Of a stretch of DNA of 27,398 bases, positions 6,473 through 12,824 are shown piece after piece. This DNA comes from a virus. Each line of letters begins with the position of its first letter. Position 1 is the first letter of the stretch. Where the stretch lies: IMG/VR virus record IMGVR_UViG_3300024518_002863, positions 1 through 27,398 of that record; one strand, 5' to 3'. The position numbers were made by a program, and so were the translations under genes. The notes under the pieces were generated by a model. It made no database searches. It was not told where the DNA came from and saw nothing but the letters and a program-made list of their open reading frames with translations.

Positions 6473-6760
6473 ATGCCATTTCAGAAGGGAAAAAGCGGCA
6501 ATCCTAACGGCAGGCCAAAGAAAGGCCATGCTGTTTCTGAGATTGTGGCAGAAATTGCCGCCGAGAAAAGAGATGGCTCTACCAGGCTGAAAAAGCTGCT
6601 TCTTACTTTGTGGGCAAATGCTGAAAACGGTTGCCTGCAATCTACAAAAATACTATTGCCGTATATTGAGCCAGAGCCCAGAGCAGAGCAGAAGATAACA
6701 GGCGAGGACATGAGCCCAGTCCGATTAATCATCAGGAGAGATAGTGATAGCGGCTCCTGA
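6473..6760 (+). CDS. DUF5681-type protein, candidate small terminase subunit
   Basis: The product has 95 residues. It opens with FQKGKSGNPNGRPKKG, the signature of the DUF5681 family, which in phages stands directly upstream of the large terminase. The following helical part (EIVAEIAAEKRDGSTRLKKL) and an acidic tail fit a DNA-recognition and oligomerisation role. Assignment as TerS rests on position and family habit; the length is below that of well-studied small terminases, so it may be only the DNA-binding part. The ATG follows GAGAGAGC. It overlaps the TerL start by 17 bases. Confidence 0.75.
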   Translation: MPFQKGKSGNPNGRPKKGHAVSEIVAEIAAEKRDGSTRLKKLLLTLWANAENGCLQSTKILLPYIEPEPRAEQKITGEDMSPVRLIIRRDSDSGS

Positions 6761-7988
6761 AATCTATCCAGAGCACGAGGAAATATTAGACGATCCAGCG
6801 CGATTTAAAGTGCTGGTGAAGGGTCGCCGGTGGGGTGGAACTATCTTGGGTGACTTATGGTTGACGGATGGCGAAATACAGCCCGGAGAGCTCCGCTTAC
6901 ATGTCAGCCCGTACTTAAAGCAGGCCAAAAAAAACGTATTCCCATACCTTCAGTTTTTGCATAGACAGGTAGGTGGATCCCGCTTGAACAGATCAGAGCT
7001 ACAGCTGGAGCTCCCTAATCAGGCAATTATCAGAATATGTGGGGCAGACAATCCCGATAGCATTCCCGGTGAAGGGTGCAAGCGTGTTTGGCTTGATGAG
7101 TACGACCTCTACAAAGATCAGACAATATGGGAAAGAGTGCTCCGACCAATGTTGTCTGACACTTTAGGCGATGCGCTATTCACATCTTCCCCGCGTGGGC
7201 GCAAGAATATGTACGATTTCTATATGCGCGGGAAAAGTGTAGACCCTAATGATTCTGATTGGTCAAGCTGGTTATTCACAACAGCGCAAAGCCGATTCGT
7301 GGCACTTGAAGAGGTCGAAGCTGCAAAGCGGGATATGGACCCGCTCATATATGCTCAGGAATACGAGGCCAGCTTTGACACAGGCGGCAACCAATGCGCT
7401 TGGAACTTTAAGCACGATAAACACGTCAAGGACCAGAAAAGCAAGCCAAGACAGGACGAGAGTTGGATTGGATTGGATTTCAACATATCGCCAATGGTTG
7501 CCGAAATTGGCGGACATATGACGGTTGACAATAAACGAATAATTCACTATTACGACGAGATCGTCATACCGGCAAGTGCTAACACTGACATGATGTGCAA
7601 GATCCTGAAAGAGCGTTATCCGGGGATCAGCTTAATCTATCCAGACCCAACAGGGAAAGCAGGCAGCACGCAAAGTATAAGATCGGACCATGATATATTG
7701 CACGATCATGGCTTTACAATTCGGGCACATCCACCCGGCAGGCCGAAACAGAATGAGCGCTTGTCAAGCTGGAACCGTATGTTGCTCGATGGCGAGGGGG
7801 AGGTCCACATGACGATAAGCCCGAGGTGTAAGCGCTTGATAGAGGACCAGGACAAGGCAGAACGTCTGCCGGATGGCGGAATTAACAAGCGCAAACGTGA
7901 CCCGCACGCACTAGATGCGGCGAGTTATGCCGTTGAATATCAGCATCCTATTCAGTACCGAAACGTGTCAGTAAGGAGAACAGCATGA
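6744..7988 (+). CDS. terL: large terminase subunit (ATPase-nuclease)
   Basis: The product has 414 residues and forms the motor that translocates and cuts phage DNA into the procapsid. The ATPase domain has KGRRWGGT (about 26-33) as Walker A, RVWLDEYD as Walker B with catalytic Glu, and FTSSPRG as the coupling motif. The nuclease domain has WIGLDFNISP as first acidic site and DPHALDAASYAVEY as the C-terminal one. The usual Walker A Lys before Thr is Gly, which is odd. The GTG start at 6744 has AGGAGAG upstream. The stop overlaps the portal start. Confidence 0.93.
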   Translation: MIAAPEIYPEHEEILDDPARFKVLVKGRRWGGTILGDLWLTDGEIQPGELRLHVSPYLKQAKKNVFPYLQFLHRQVGGSRLNRSELQLELPNQAIIRICGADNPDSIPGEGCKRVWLDEYDLYKDQTIWERVLRPMLSDTLGDALFTSSPRGRKNMYDFYMRGKSVDPNDSDWSSWLFTTAQSRFVALEEVEAAKRDMDPLIYAQEYEASFDTGGNQCAWNFKHDKHVKDQKSKPRQDESWIGLDFNISPMVAEIGGHMTVDNKRIIHYYDEIVIPASANTDMMCKILKERYPGISLIYPDPTGKAGSTQSIRSDHDILHDHGFTIRAHPPGRPKQNERLSSWNRMLLDGEGEVHMTISPRCKRLIEDQDKAERLPDGGINKRKRDPHALDAASYAVEYQHPIQYRNVSVRRTA

Positions 7989-9337
7989 TAAGGGTAATTG
8001 TGAGCGAGCTTTCTCCGGCGGCAATCCGCAAAGAGATACGCGGCTTTTTTAATAATGGCGGGGATCAGCACCTCGACAAACGAATGCTTGCCTGGGGCAA
8101 GTACCAGGGCAAAGGGAATATCCTCAAGGAAGAGGTCGGGCAGTATTTCCCGGACTGGTTCCTCCAATCACTAAAACTCCCGATCTGCATTCAAAACCCG
8201 GCGCGTAAGATCGTGAATAGCCGGTTTATCAGTTATCGCTTACCTCCCGAGCGCACTGTTTCGGACCAGCTCGGCGCGGTTGAGCATAAACTGGACACTG
8301 CAATGCGCAAGCTAGAGCTCTCCGTGGGCGTACTTGGGCAGGATGCTTTGCTGATTCGTTGGGATGACGACGACGCTCGTTTTAATTATTTCGTTTTACA
8401 GAAGTATATCCAGATCTACCTACCGGGGGACCTTGAGCCGGCTGGCGTGGCATATCCATTGCACAGCCCAGACAAACAGAAAGATAGCGCCTGCCGTTGG
8501 GCCGTATGGACAGACAAGCTTTCGTTTTATATCGAGGGTGGCGGGGACCAGGTTACACAGAACGACGACGGCACAGAAGACAATCCTTGGGGCGTGCTTC
8601 CTGTTTTGTTTGCGCATCGTGACGATGAAGACAGCGACATACTCTCCGATGTCCTGAATGCTCAGGCGTGGCATAATTATACAATGACCTATGCCGGGCA
8701 CGCGGGGCTCTTGCAGGGGATGGGTGTTCCTTGGAAAAGTGGCAGACCTCCACAAGAGGGACAAACTGAAGCTGTGGGACCATATAACCTCCAATACACA
8801 GAGGCGGGCGGCTTTGGGTTTGCTACACCAGGCATCGACCTTGAGAAGCTGCCAGCACTGTCAAAAGAGTATTTGAACAGCGTAGCATTCTCACACCATC
8901 TCCAGCTCAACTGGGCGGGTGAATCCAAAGCCACGAGCGGCGAGCACCAGCGTTTGCTTGAGGCTGATTTGTCTATTGCGGTCCAGGCGGATAACTTTAA
9001 GTGGGCAGAATTTGAAAAGAACCGTGTAGAGACTGAGCGAATTATTGCTCAAGCGAATAATATAAACACTGGTCCTGACGACTTTGGTGTTAATTTCCGC
9101 GAGTCACACTTGCCAATGAGTGAAAATGAGCGGTATGACTTATGGAAGAAAGAGCACGACTCAGGGCTTGCAACTCGTGCTGATTATTTCCAGCGCAGAG
9201 ACCCAGACCTCGGGAAAGTAGAGGCTGAGGAAAAAGTACAAGAGCTTGACGAGTCCCGGCGGGCACTAAACGAAATCACAGAGCCAAAGCCACCCAGAGC
9301 GAGCGGCTTGCTTGACGCGCTAAGGCAGGAAAGCTAG
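7985..9337 (+). CDS. portal protein
   Basis: The product has 450 residues. Placement directly between TerL and a MuF-like minor head protein, length, and an alpha/beta layout with a helical C-terminal half (about 290-390, including LPALSKEYLNSVAF and LLEADLSIAVQADNF) identify the dodecameric portal, the DNA gate at the head vertex. The segment around RKIVNSRFISY is the helix-strand region usual for portals near the N-terminus. The C-terminus is acidic and probably disordered. AAGGAGAAC precedes the ATG at 7985. No motif is diagnostic by itself, so the call is mainly contextual. Confidence 0.82.
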   Translation: MIRVIVSELSPAAIRKEIRGFFNNGGDQHLDKRMLAWGKYQGKGNILKEEVGQYFPDWFLQSLKLPICIQNPARKIVNSRFISYRLPPERTVSDQLGAVEHKLDTAMRKLELSVGVLGQDALLIRWDDDDARFNYFVLQKYIQIYLPGDLEPAGVAYPLHSPDKQKDSACRWAVWTDKLSFYIEGGGDQVTQNDDGTEDNPWGVLPVLFAHRDDEDSDILSDVLNAQAWHNYTMTYAGHAGLLQGMGVPWKSGRPPQEGQTEAVGPYNLQYTEAGGFGFATPGIDLEKLPALSKEYLNSVAFSHHLQLNWAGESKATSGEHQRLLEADLSIAVQADNFKWAEFEKNRVETERIIAQANNINTGPDDFGVNFRESHLPMSENERYDLWKKEHDSGLATRADYFQRRDPDLGKVEAEEKVQELDESRRALNEITEPKPPRASGLLDALRQES

Positions 9338-9340
9338 GCA

Positions 9341-10141
9341 ATGGCAAACCCGTCTAAAACAATCGACATGTTCTCCCAGCGCATTGAGAAAGCGTTTGGC
9401 AAGATCCGTGACGAGTTAGGCGATATTGTTGAGCAACTTGCGGCAAGTGGCACTTCTGCCGAGCAGATTGTCCAGGCTTTAGCGAGTCCTGATTTGCGTG
9501 CGGATCTTGGGTTTGGGCGTGAATCGCTTAGCGAGTTGTTTGAGAGAACAGCTACTCAGGTTTTGGCGGCTGCACCGGCGCTTGGCGCGTCAACGATCAC
9601 GCCGGAAATGATCGAAGCCTTGACAACAATTGCAGAGCAATCTTTCCTCGCTCATGCTGACCGATATTGGACAACATTACAGAAAGAGTTAACGAGTTCA
9701 GTAATAAGCGGGAGCACCACAGGGCTCAGGAAGACATTACAAGGAATTGAGGGTTTGCAGGCACATCAGGTGGAAGCGGCTTTCAATACGACGCTCAACA
9801 CATACTCAAGCTCGGTAGGAGCGGAGGTTGCTCGCAATGATCCACCATCGGCAAAATATACCTATGAGGGGCCGATGGACGATCGGACCCGCGACGAATG
9901 CCTCGCAATGGGGGCAGCCGGTCCTTTGACCCGTGACGAAATTGAGCGGAATTGGCCAGGCGCTTTTATTGACCGTGGCGGATATAATTGCCGGCACCAA
10001 TGGGTTCCGGTGGCAGCGGCTGCCGATACCAACACAAAGGGAGCCAAACATCGAATAGACGAAAAGAAAAAGGCCGGGAAATGGAGAGAGCCCATTTCAG
10101 TGCGACAAAAGGCGGAGGCAAAAAGTGCCGGAACTACATAA
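9341..10141 (+). CDS. MuF-like minor head protein
   Basis: The product has 266 residues. The C-terminal region (about 173-224) shows the Mu gpF/SPP1 gp7 motif: YTYEGPMDDRTRDECLAMG, then an IERN segment and GGYNCRHQWVPV. The N-terminal ~160 residues are helical. Members bind the portal and enter the head in small numbers, sometimes being ejected with DNA. It begins four bases after the portal stop. The basic, Lys-rich C-terminal tail overlaps the start of the next gene. No toxin domain is fused, unlike some MuF proteins. Confidence 0.88.
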   Translation: MANPSKTIDMFSQRIEKAFGKIRDELGDIVEQLAASGTSAEQIVQALASPDLRADLGFGRESLSELFERTATQVLAAAPALGASTITPEMIEALTTIAEQSFLAHADRYWTTLQKELTSSVISGSTTGLRKTLQGIEGLQAHQVEAAFNTTLNTYSSSVGAEVARNDPPSAKYTYEGPMDDRTRDECLAMGAAGPLTRDEIERNWPGAFIDRGGYNCRHQWVPVAAAADTNTKGAKHRIDEKKKAGKWREPISVRQKAEAKSAGTT

Positions 10142-10442
10142 GGCTTGCGCACTTTGCAAGGGCGCTTGCTGTGAATCATTTGTTTTGCCATTACCGGCAG
10201 ACAAGAATATATCAAAATGGCTCTCCTTGCACGGTACCCCCGAGGGTCCAATGTGGCGCTCAGTGCGCTTTGAATGCGCGTGTCGTTTGCTGAAGTCCGG
10301 AAAGTGTACCGCCTATAACGACAGGCCGGAACCATGCAAAGAGTACAAGGTCGGCGGAGAGGGATGCAGGCAGACAATCAGAACCAGGCGGGCGCACATG
10401 GTCGAGGCTATTACAAGGCTAATTGAGGACTCTGATGGCTAA
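10125..10442 (+). CDS. Cys-rich zinc/iron-chelating (YkgJ-like) protein
   Basis: The product has 105 residues. CALCKGACC (C-x2-C-x3-CC, residues 8-16) followed by further Cys residues in FECACR, GKCTAYNDRPEPCKEY and GEGC matches the putative metal-chelating YkgJ/CxxCxxxCC family. Proteins of this kind are thought to bind zinc or an iron-sulfur centre; the biochemical role is not established. The GTG start has GGCGGAGG upstream and overlaps the MuF stop, so it belongs to the head operon. A metal-binding protein between the minor head protein and a morphogenesis protein is unusual and may be an assembly chaperone or a passenger gene. Confidence 0.82.
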   Translation: MPELHKACALCKGACCESFVLPLPADKNISKWLSLHGTPEGPMWRSVRFECACRLLKSGKCTAYNDRPEPCKEYKVGGEGCRQTIRTRRAHMVEAITRLIEDSDG

Positions 10443-10890
10443 GCCGTTGAAAGATATTCCCATTGTTGGGCGGCCTACTTGGCGAGATATTGCAGACAGT
10501 GCAGTCCGCAAGATCAAGGAATTGACCGGCAAGGGTTCAGGTGTTGATGGCGCTTTTGGCGCTTATACTAGAGCCTATAGTAGGCGAAAAAGTAAGGGCG
10601 GGTTTCCACATCAAGCGAGCATGTCCACAACACCAGACCTCAAGCTTACCGGCGACATGATGCGGGATTTAAAGACCACGAGCGTAGGGGAAACCTTTGC
10701 AGTTATTTCCTGGCCGTCACAGGGCGAGAAAGTCCGATGGAACACGGCACAAGGCCGGGCAGTTTCCACGCTGGATAAGCCTCTTGCGAAATCGGTCGCG
10801 AATTATATCTTTAGACGTATTGACAAAGCCATCAAGCGGAATATAAAACAGGCTCGCGTCCATAAAACTTTCCGCTTTGGCAAACGGTAA
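10435..10890 (+). CDS. virion morphogenesis / head-tail completion-like protein
   Basis: The product has 151 residues and is basic. It contains a stretch of the kind TPDLKLTGDMMRDLKTTSVG followed by beta-rich VISWPSQGEKVRWNTAQG, which recalls phage virion morphogenesis proteins (Mu gpG or HK97 gp10-like) that act at the head-tail interface. An upstream in-frame TTG at 10423 exists, but the ATG at 10435 has GAGGA at good spacing. It overlaps the preceding stop and precedes the scaffold. The family call is tentative; the structural role is inferred from neighbours. Confidence 0.6.
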   Translation: MAKPLKDIPIVGRPTWRDIADSAVRKIKELTGKGSGVDGAFGAYTRAYSRRKSKGGFPHQASMSTTPDLKLTGDMMRDLKTTSVGETFAVISWPSQGEKVRWNTAQGRAVSTLDKPLAKSVANYIFRRIDKAIKRNIKQARVHKTFRFGKR

Positions 10891-10908
10891 ACAAGAAAGG
10901 GAGCAGCA

Positions 10909-11472
10909 ATGTTCCAAGATCCCGAGGGCACCGGCGGAACTGGTGTGGGCGAGGGTACCGGCGGTACTGGTACAAATAGCCACGATGACACCGGCGGAAC
11001 CGGTGGAAATGATAACGGGGGCCGGGCTGAGGCTAGAATCCGAACCCTTTCAGATGAAAACAAAGCACTATCCGAAAGGCTCAATGCACTGGACCAGGCA
11101 GCGGCAGATCTTAAGGCTTCCGAAGCCAAAAAGCGTGGAGATTTTGAAACCCTCGAAAGCGGGTACAAAACCACAATCGCGGACCAGACCACAGAGCTCG
11201 AGGAATTGCGCGGCTTTCAGAAGTCGCACAGAGAGAACCTTTTGAGCAAGCTATCTGACGATGACAGAGCACTTGCTGAAGGGTTACCATTGGACAAGCT
11301 CCCGGCATTCGTGGAGCGCATGTCCGACAAACCAGCTGGCAAAGGTGCTGGCGGAAATCCCGGAGGCGGGCAATCACCGGGCGGCGACAAGCTTACACCG
11401 GAAGAGGTGAGCGCAGGAGTTGCCGCTGAGGGTCTTGGATTCCTAGCGAAAAACAAGGCTCGCATAGGGTGA
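10909..11472 (+). CDS. scaffold-like protein with Gly/Thr repeats
   Basis: The product has 187 residues. It lies directly upstream of the major capsid gene, where the scaffold is expected. The N-terminus has three Gly-Thr-Gly repeats (EGTGGTG, EGTGGTG, DTGGTGG). A long acidic coiled coil follows (LSDENKALSERLNALDQAAA, then ELEELRGFQ), then a Gly-rich C-terminal linker and a short helix. Scaffolds guide capsid assembly and leave before packaging. AAAGGGAGCAGC precedes the ATG. No protease gene was seen, so maturation may not need cleavage. Function is inferred from position and coiled coil. Confidence 0.75.
   Translation: MFQDPEGTGGTGVGEGTGGTGTNSHDDTGGTGGNDNGGRAEARIRTLSDENKALSERLNALDQAAADLKASEAKKRGDFETLESGYKTTIADQTTELEELRGFQKSHRENLLSKLSDDDRALAEGLPLDKLPAFVERMSDKPAGKGAGGNPGGGQSPGGDKLTPEEVSAGVAAEGLGFLAKNKARIG
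10930..11004 (+). repeat. three near-identical 15-bp repeats in the scaffold gene
   Basis: ACCGGCGGAACTGGT (10930-10944), ACCGGCGGTACTGGT (10957-10971) and ACCGGCGGAACCGGT (10990-11004) differ by one base from the first copy. They encode TGGTG each time. They probably reflect slippage-type growth of a flexible linker. Confidence 0.8.
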
Positions 11473-11478
11473 TAACCG

Positions 11479-11499
11479 ACTCCGCAAAAACGGAGTTTT
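11479..11499 (+). promoter_or_regulatory. hairpin overlapping the capsid gene ribosome binding site
   Basis: ACTCCG (11479-11484), a CAAAAA loop and CGGAGT (11491-11496) form a perfect six-base-pair stem followed by TTTT including the final stem base. The right arm contains the GGAG that would be the Shine-Dalgarno site of the major capsid gene starting at 11503. It may act as a weak attenuator, an RNA processing site or a translation switch. Confidence 0.5.
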
Positions 11500-11502
11500 A
11501 TC

Positions 11503-12387
11503 ATGTCTGACGTATTAAAAGGTGCGGCGGAGCTAGCAGGCTGGCTCAATACCGAATTTGCCCCGGCGGCTTTCGGTTATTTCCAGCACGAGAGACAGTT
11601 GGCACAGTGGGCAACGGATTATTCCTCATTGCTCGCGCCAGGTGCAAAGGCAATCTCAATTCCACAGAGCGCGGCTGTTGTTGCAGAGAGCCGTGGAGCC
11701 TCTGGTGAGACAGCGGTTGAGTATACCGGCAAGGGCAGTGACGAGGGCGCGGCTACTATTACCGTGAATCAGTTTTACACTGCCGCTCACTTGATCACAA
11801 AACTTGCAGCCTCGCAAGTGCGCAGCAATACCCAAATTGGACAGCACTACATCGAGGGTACTGTTTATGCCTTGCGCAGTTCTCTCGAGACTTATTTGGC
11901 AGTTACGACCATTCAGGATGGCGGAACTACAAACGATGTGTCCCTCGGCACTGCAAATACAGTTAGCACTGCAAAGCTAAACGAGGGCATCTCAAACCTA
12001 ATGAATGATAATGCTTATGTCCCTGGGCAGGTTGTCCTCGGCATGAGTCCGGAAGCGTGGGCGGCTTCGGTTGCCGATTGGGATGATCTTTATTTCCATG
12101 TAAGTGCAACGGGTGGAGCAACAATGCTCACTAATGGCGCTATTGGGTCCATTCAAGGGCTCCCGATCTATGTTTCCGGCGATTGGGATGGAACCAACAC
12201 GTTAGGCATTGAAACAGCTTCCCTATGGAACAAACGTTCCATTGGTTACGGAATGCAAAATGCTTTCGACATCATCGGACCGGTTGACGATCCTACTCGC
12301 GGCGGCATTGGATTCAGTGTCGAGCTCTACTATGGAGCCACTGTCATCCTTGAACCCGGCATTGCGAACTTCAACAATCCAGGCTAA
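11503..12387 (+). CDS. major capsid protein
   Basis: The product has 294 residues. It lies after the scaffold and before the connector, and has the size of an HK97-fold coat protein. It opens with a helical N-arm (LNTEFAPAAFGYFQHERQLA), followed by conserved-looking strands and a long helix region (LRSSLETYL). Later segments such as LPIYVSGDWDG and FDIIGPVDDPTRGGIGFSVE are typical of coat proteins that include an A-domain and end in a beta strand. No long N-terminal propeptide is obvious. GGAG is seven bases before the ATG, inside a hairpin. A strong hairpin follows the gene at 12402. Confidence 0.88.
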   Translation: MSDVLKGAAELAGWLNTEFAPAAFGYFQHERQLAQWATDYSSLLAPGAKAISIPQSAAVVAESRGASGETAVEYTGKGSDEGAATITVNQFYTAAHLITKLAASQVRSNTQIGQHYIEGTVYALRSSLETYLAVTTIQDGGTTNDVSLGTANTVSTAKLNEGISNLMNDNAYVPGQVVLGMSPEAWAASVADWDDLYFHVSATGGATMLTNGAIGSIQGLPIYVSGDWDGTNTLGIETASLWNKRSIGYGMQNAFDIIGPVDDPTRGGIGFSVELYYGATVILEPGIANFNNPG

Positions 12388-12401
12388 ACAGAACCACCAA
12401 C

Positions 12402-12427
12402 GGCGGGCCGGTTTCGGCTGGTCCGCC
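12402..12427 (+). other. strong RNA hairpin after the major capsid gene
   Basis: GGCGGGCCGG (12402-12411) pairs with CTGGTCCGCC (12418-12427) over ten base pairs including two wobble pairs, with a six-base loop. There is no T-tract, so it is more likely an mRNA-stabilising or processing element, or a partial terminator, that keeps coat mRNA abundant. Confidence 0.6.
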
Positions 12428-12443
12428 ATATTGTGAGCGACCA

Positions 12444-12596
12444 ATGGAAAACAATGAGTACAACACATTGAAACGCATGGATCGTGCAATTTCTGAGCGC
12501 ATGGATCGGAAGCGGAAGAACACCCGCGAAATGCGCAAGTTTCACGATTCAATTAAGCGTTCTCGTGACAGATTCGAGAAAGCCCTCGACCGCTAA
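12444..12596 (+). CDS. small very basic hypothetical protein, 50 aa
   Basis: The reading frame starts MENNEYNTLKRMDRAI and is dominated by Arg, Lys, Asp and Glu in helix-forming order, with two near-repeats ERMDR/KRMDR. The ribosome binding site is weak (GAGCGA). It fills the space between the capsid hairpin and the next gene. It may bind nucleic acid or be an assembly peptide; no family is recognised. Moderate confidence because of the weak initiation site. Confidence 0.5.
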   Translation: MENNEYNTLKRMDRAISERMDRKRKNTREMRKFHDSIKRSRDRFEKALDR

Positions 12597-12611
12597 AGGT
12601 ATGGAGCCAAC

Positions 12612-12812
12612 ATGAAAACGATTCTGTTTTTCTTTGTCAAAAAGAGCTTTCAAGGGCTTGTATCTCTTGGGCGCGAAAAGATCGACACGAAAGCCGAGCG
12701 GGATGCACTCGCGGAAAAGATCTACATTGACAAGAAGGCTCAAATCGTTGGCATTTTCTCTAAGGCTTTAGGGAAACTGAATGATCAATTAGACCGCATT
12801 GACGGGGAATAA
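12612..12812 (+). CDS. small hypothetical protein with hydrophobic N-terminus, 66 aa
   Basis: GGAG is five bases before the ATG. The product begins MKTILFFFVKKSFQGLVSLG, a short hydrophobic stretch that could be a weak signal or a membrane-contact helix, followed by a charged helix (DTKAERDALAEKIYIDKKAQ). It lies directly upstream of the secreted SGNH protein. No family is recognised. Confidence 0.6.
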   Translation: MKTILFFFVKKSFQGLVSLGREKIDTKAERDALAEKIYIDKKAQIVGIFSKALGKLNDQLDRIDGE

Positions 12813-12824
12813 AAAGGAAAAACG

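Noticed and set aside
8420-8794. Minus-strand 124-residue frame inside the portal gene
   Set aside because: It is fully contained in the portal gene and has no ribosome binding site or sensible composition.
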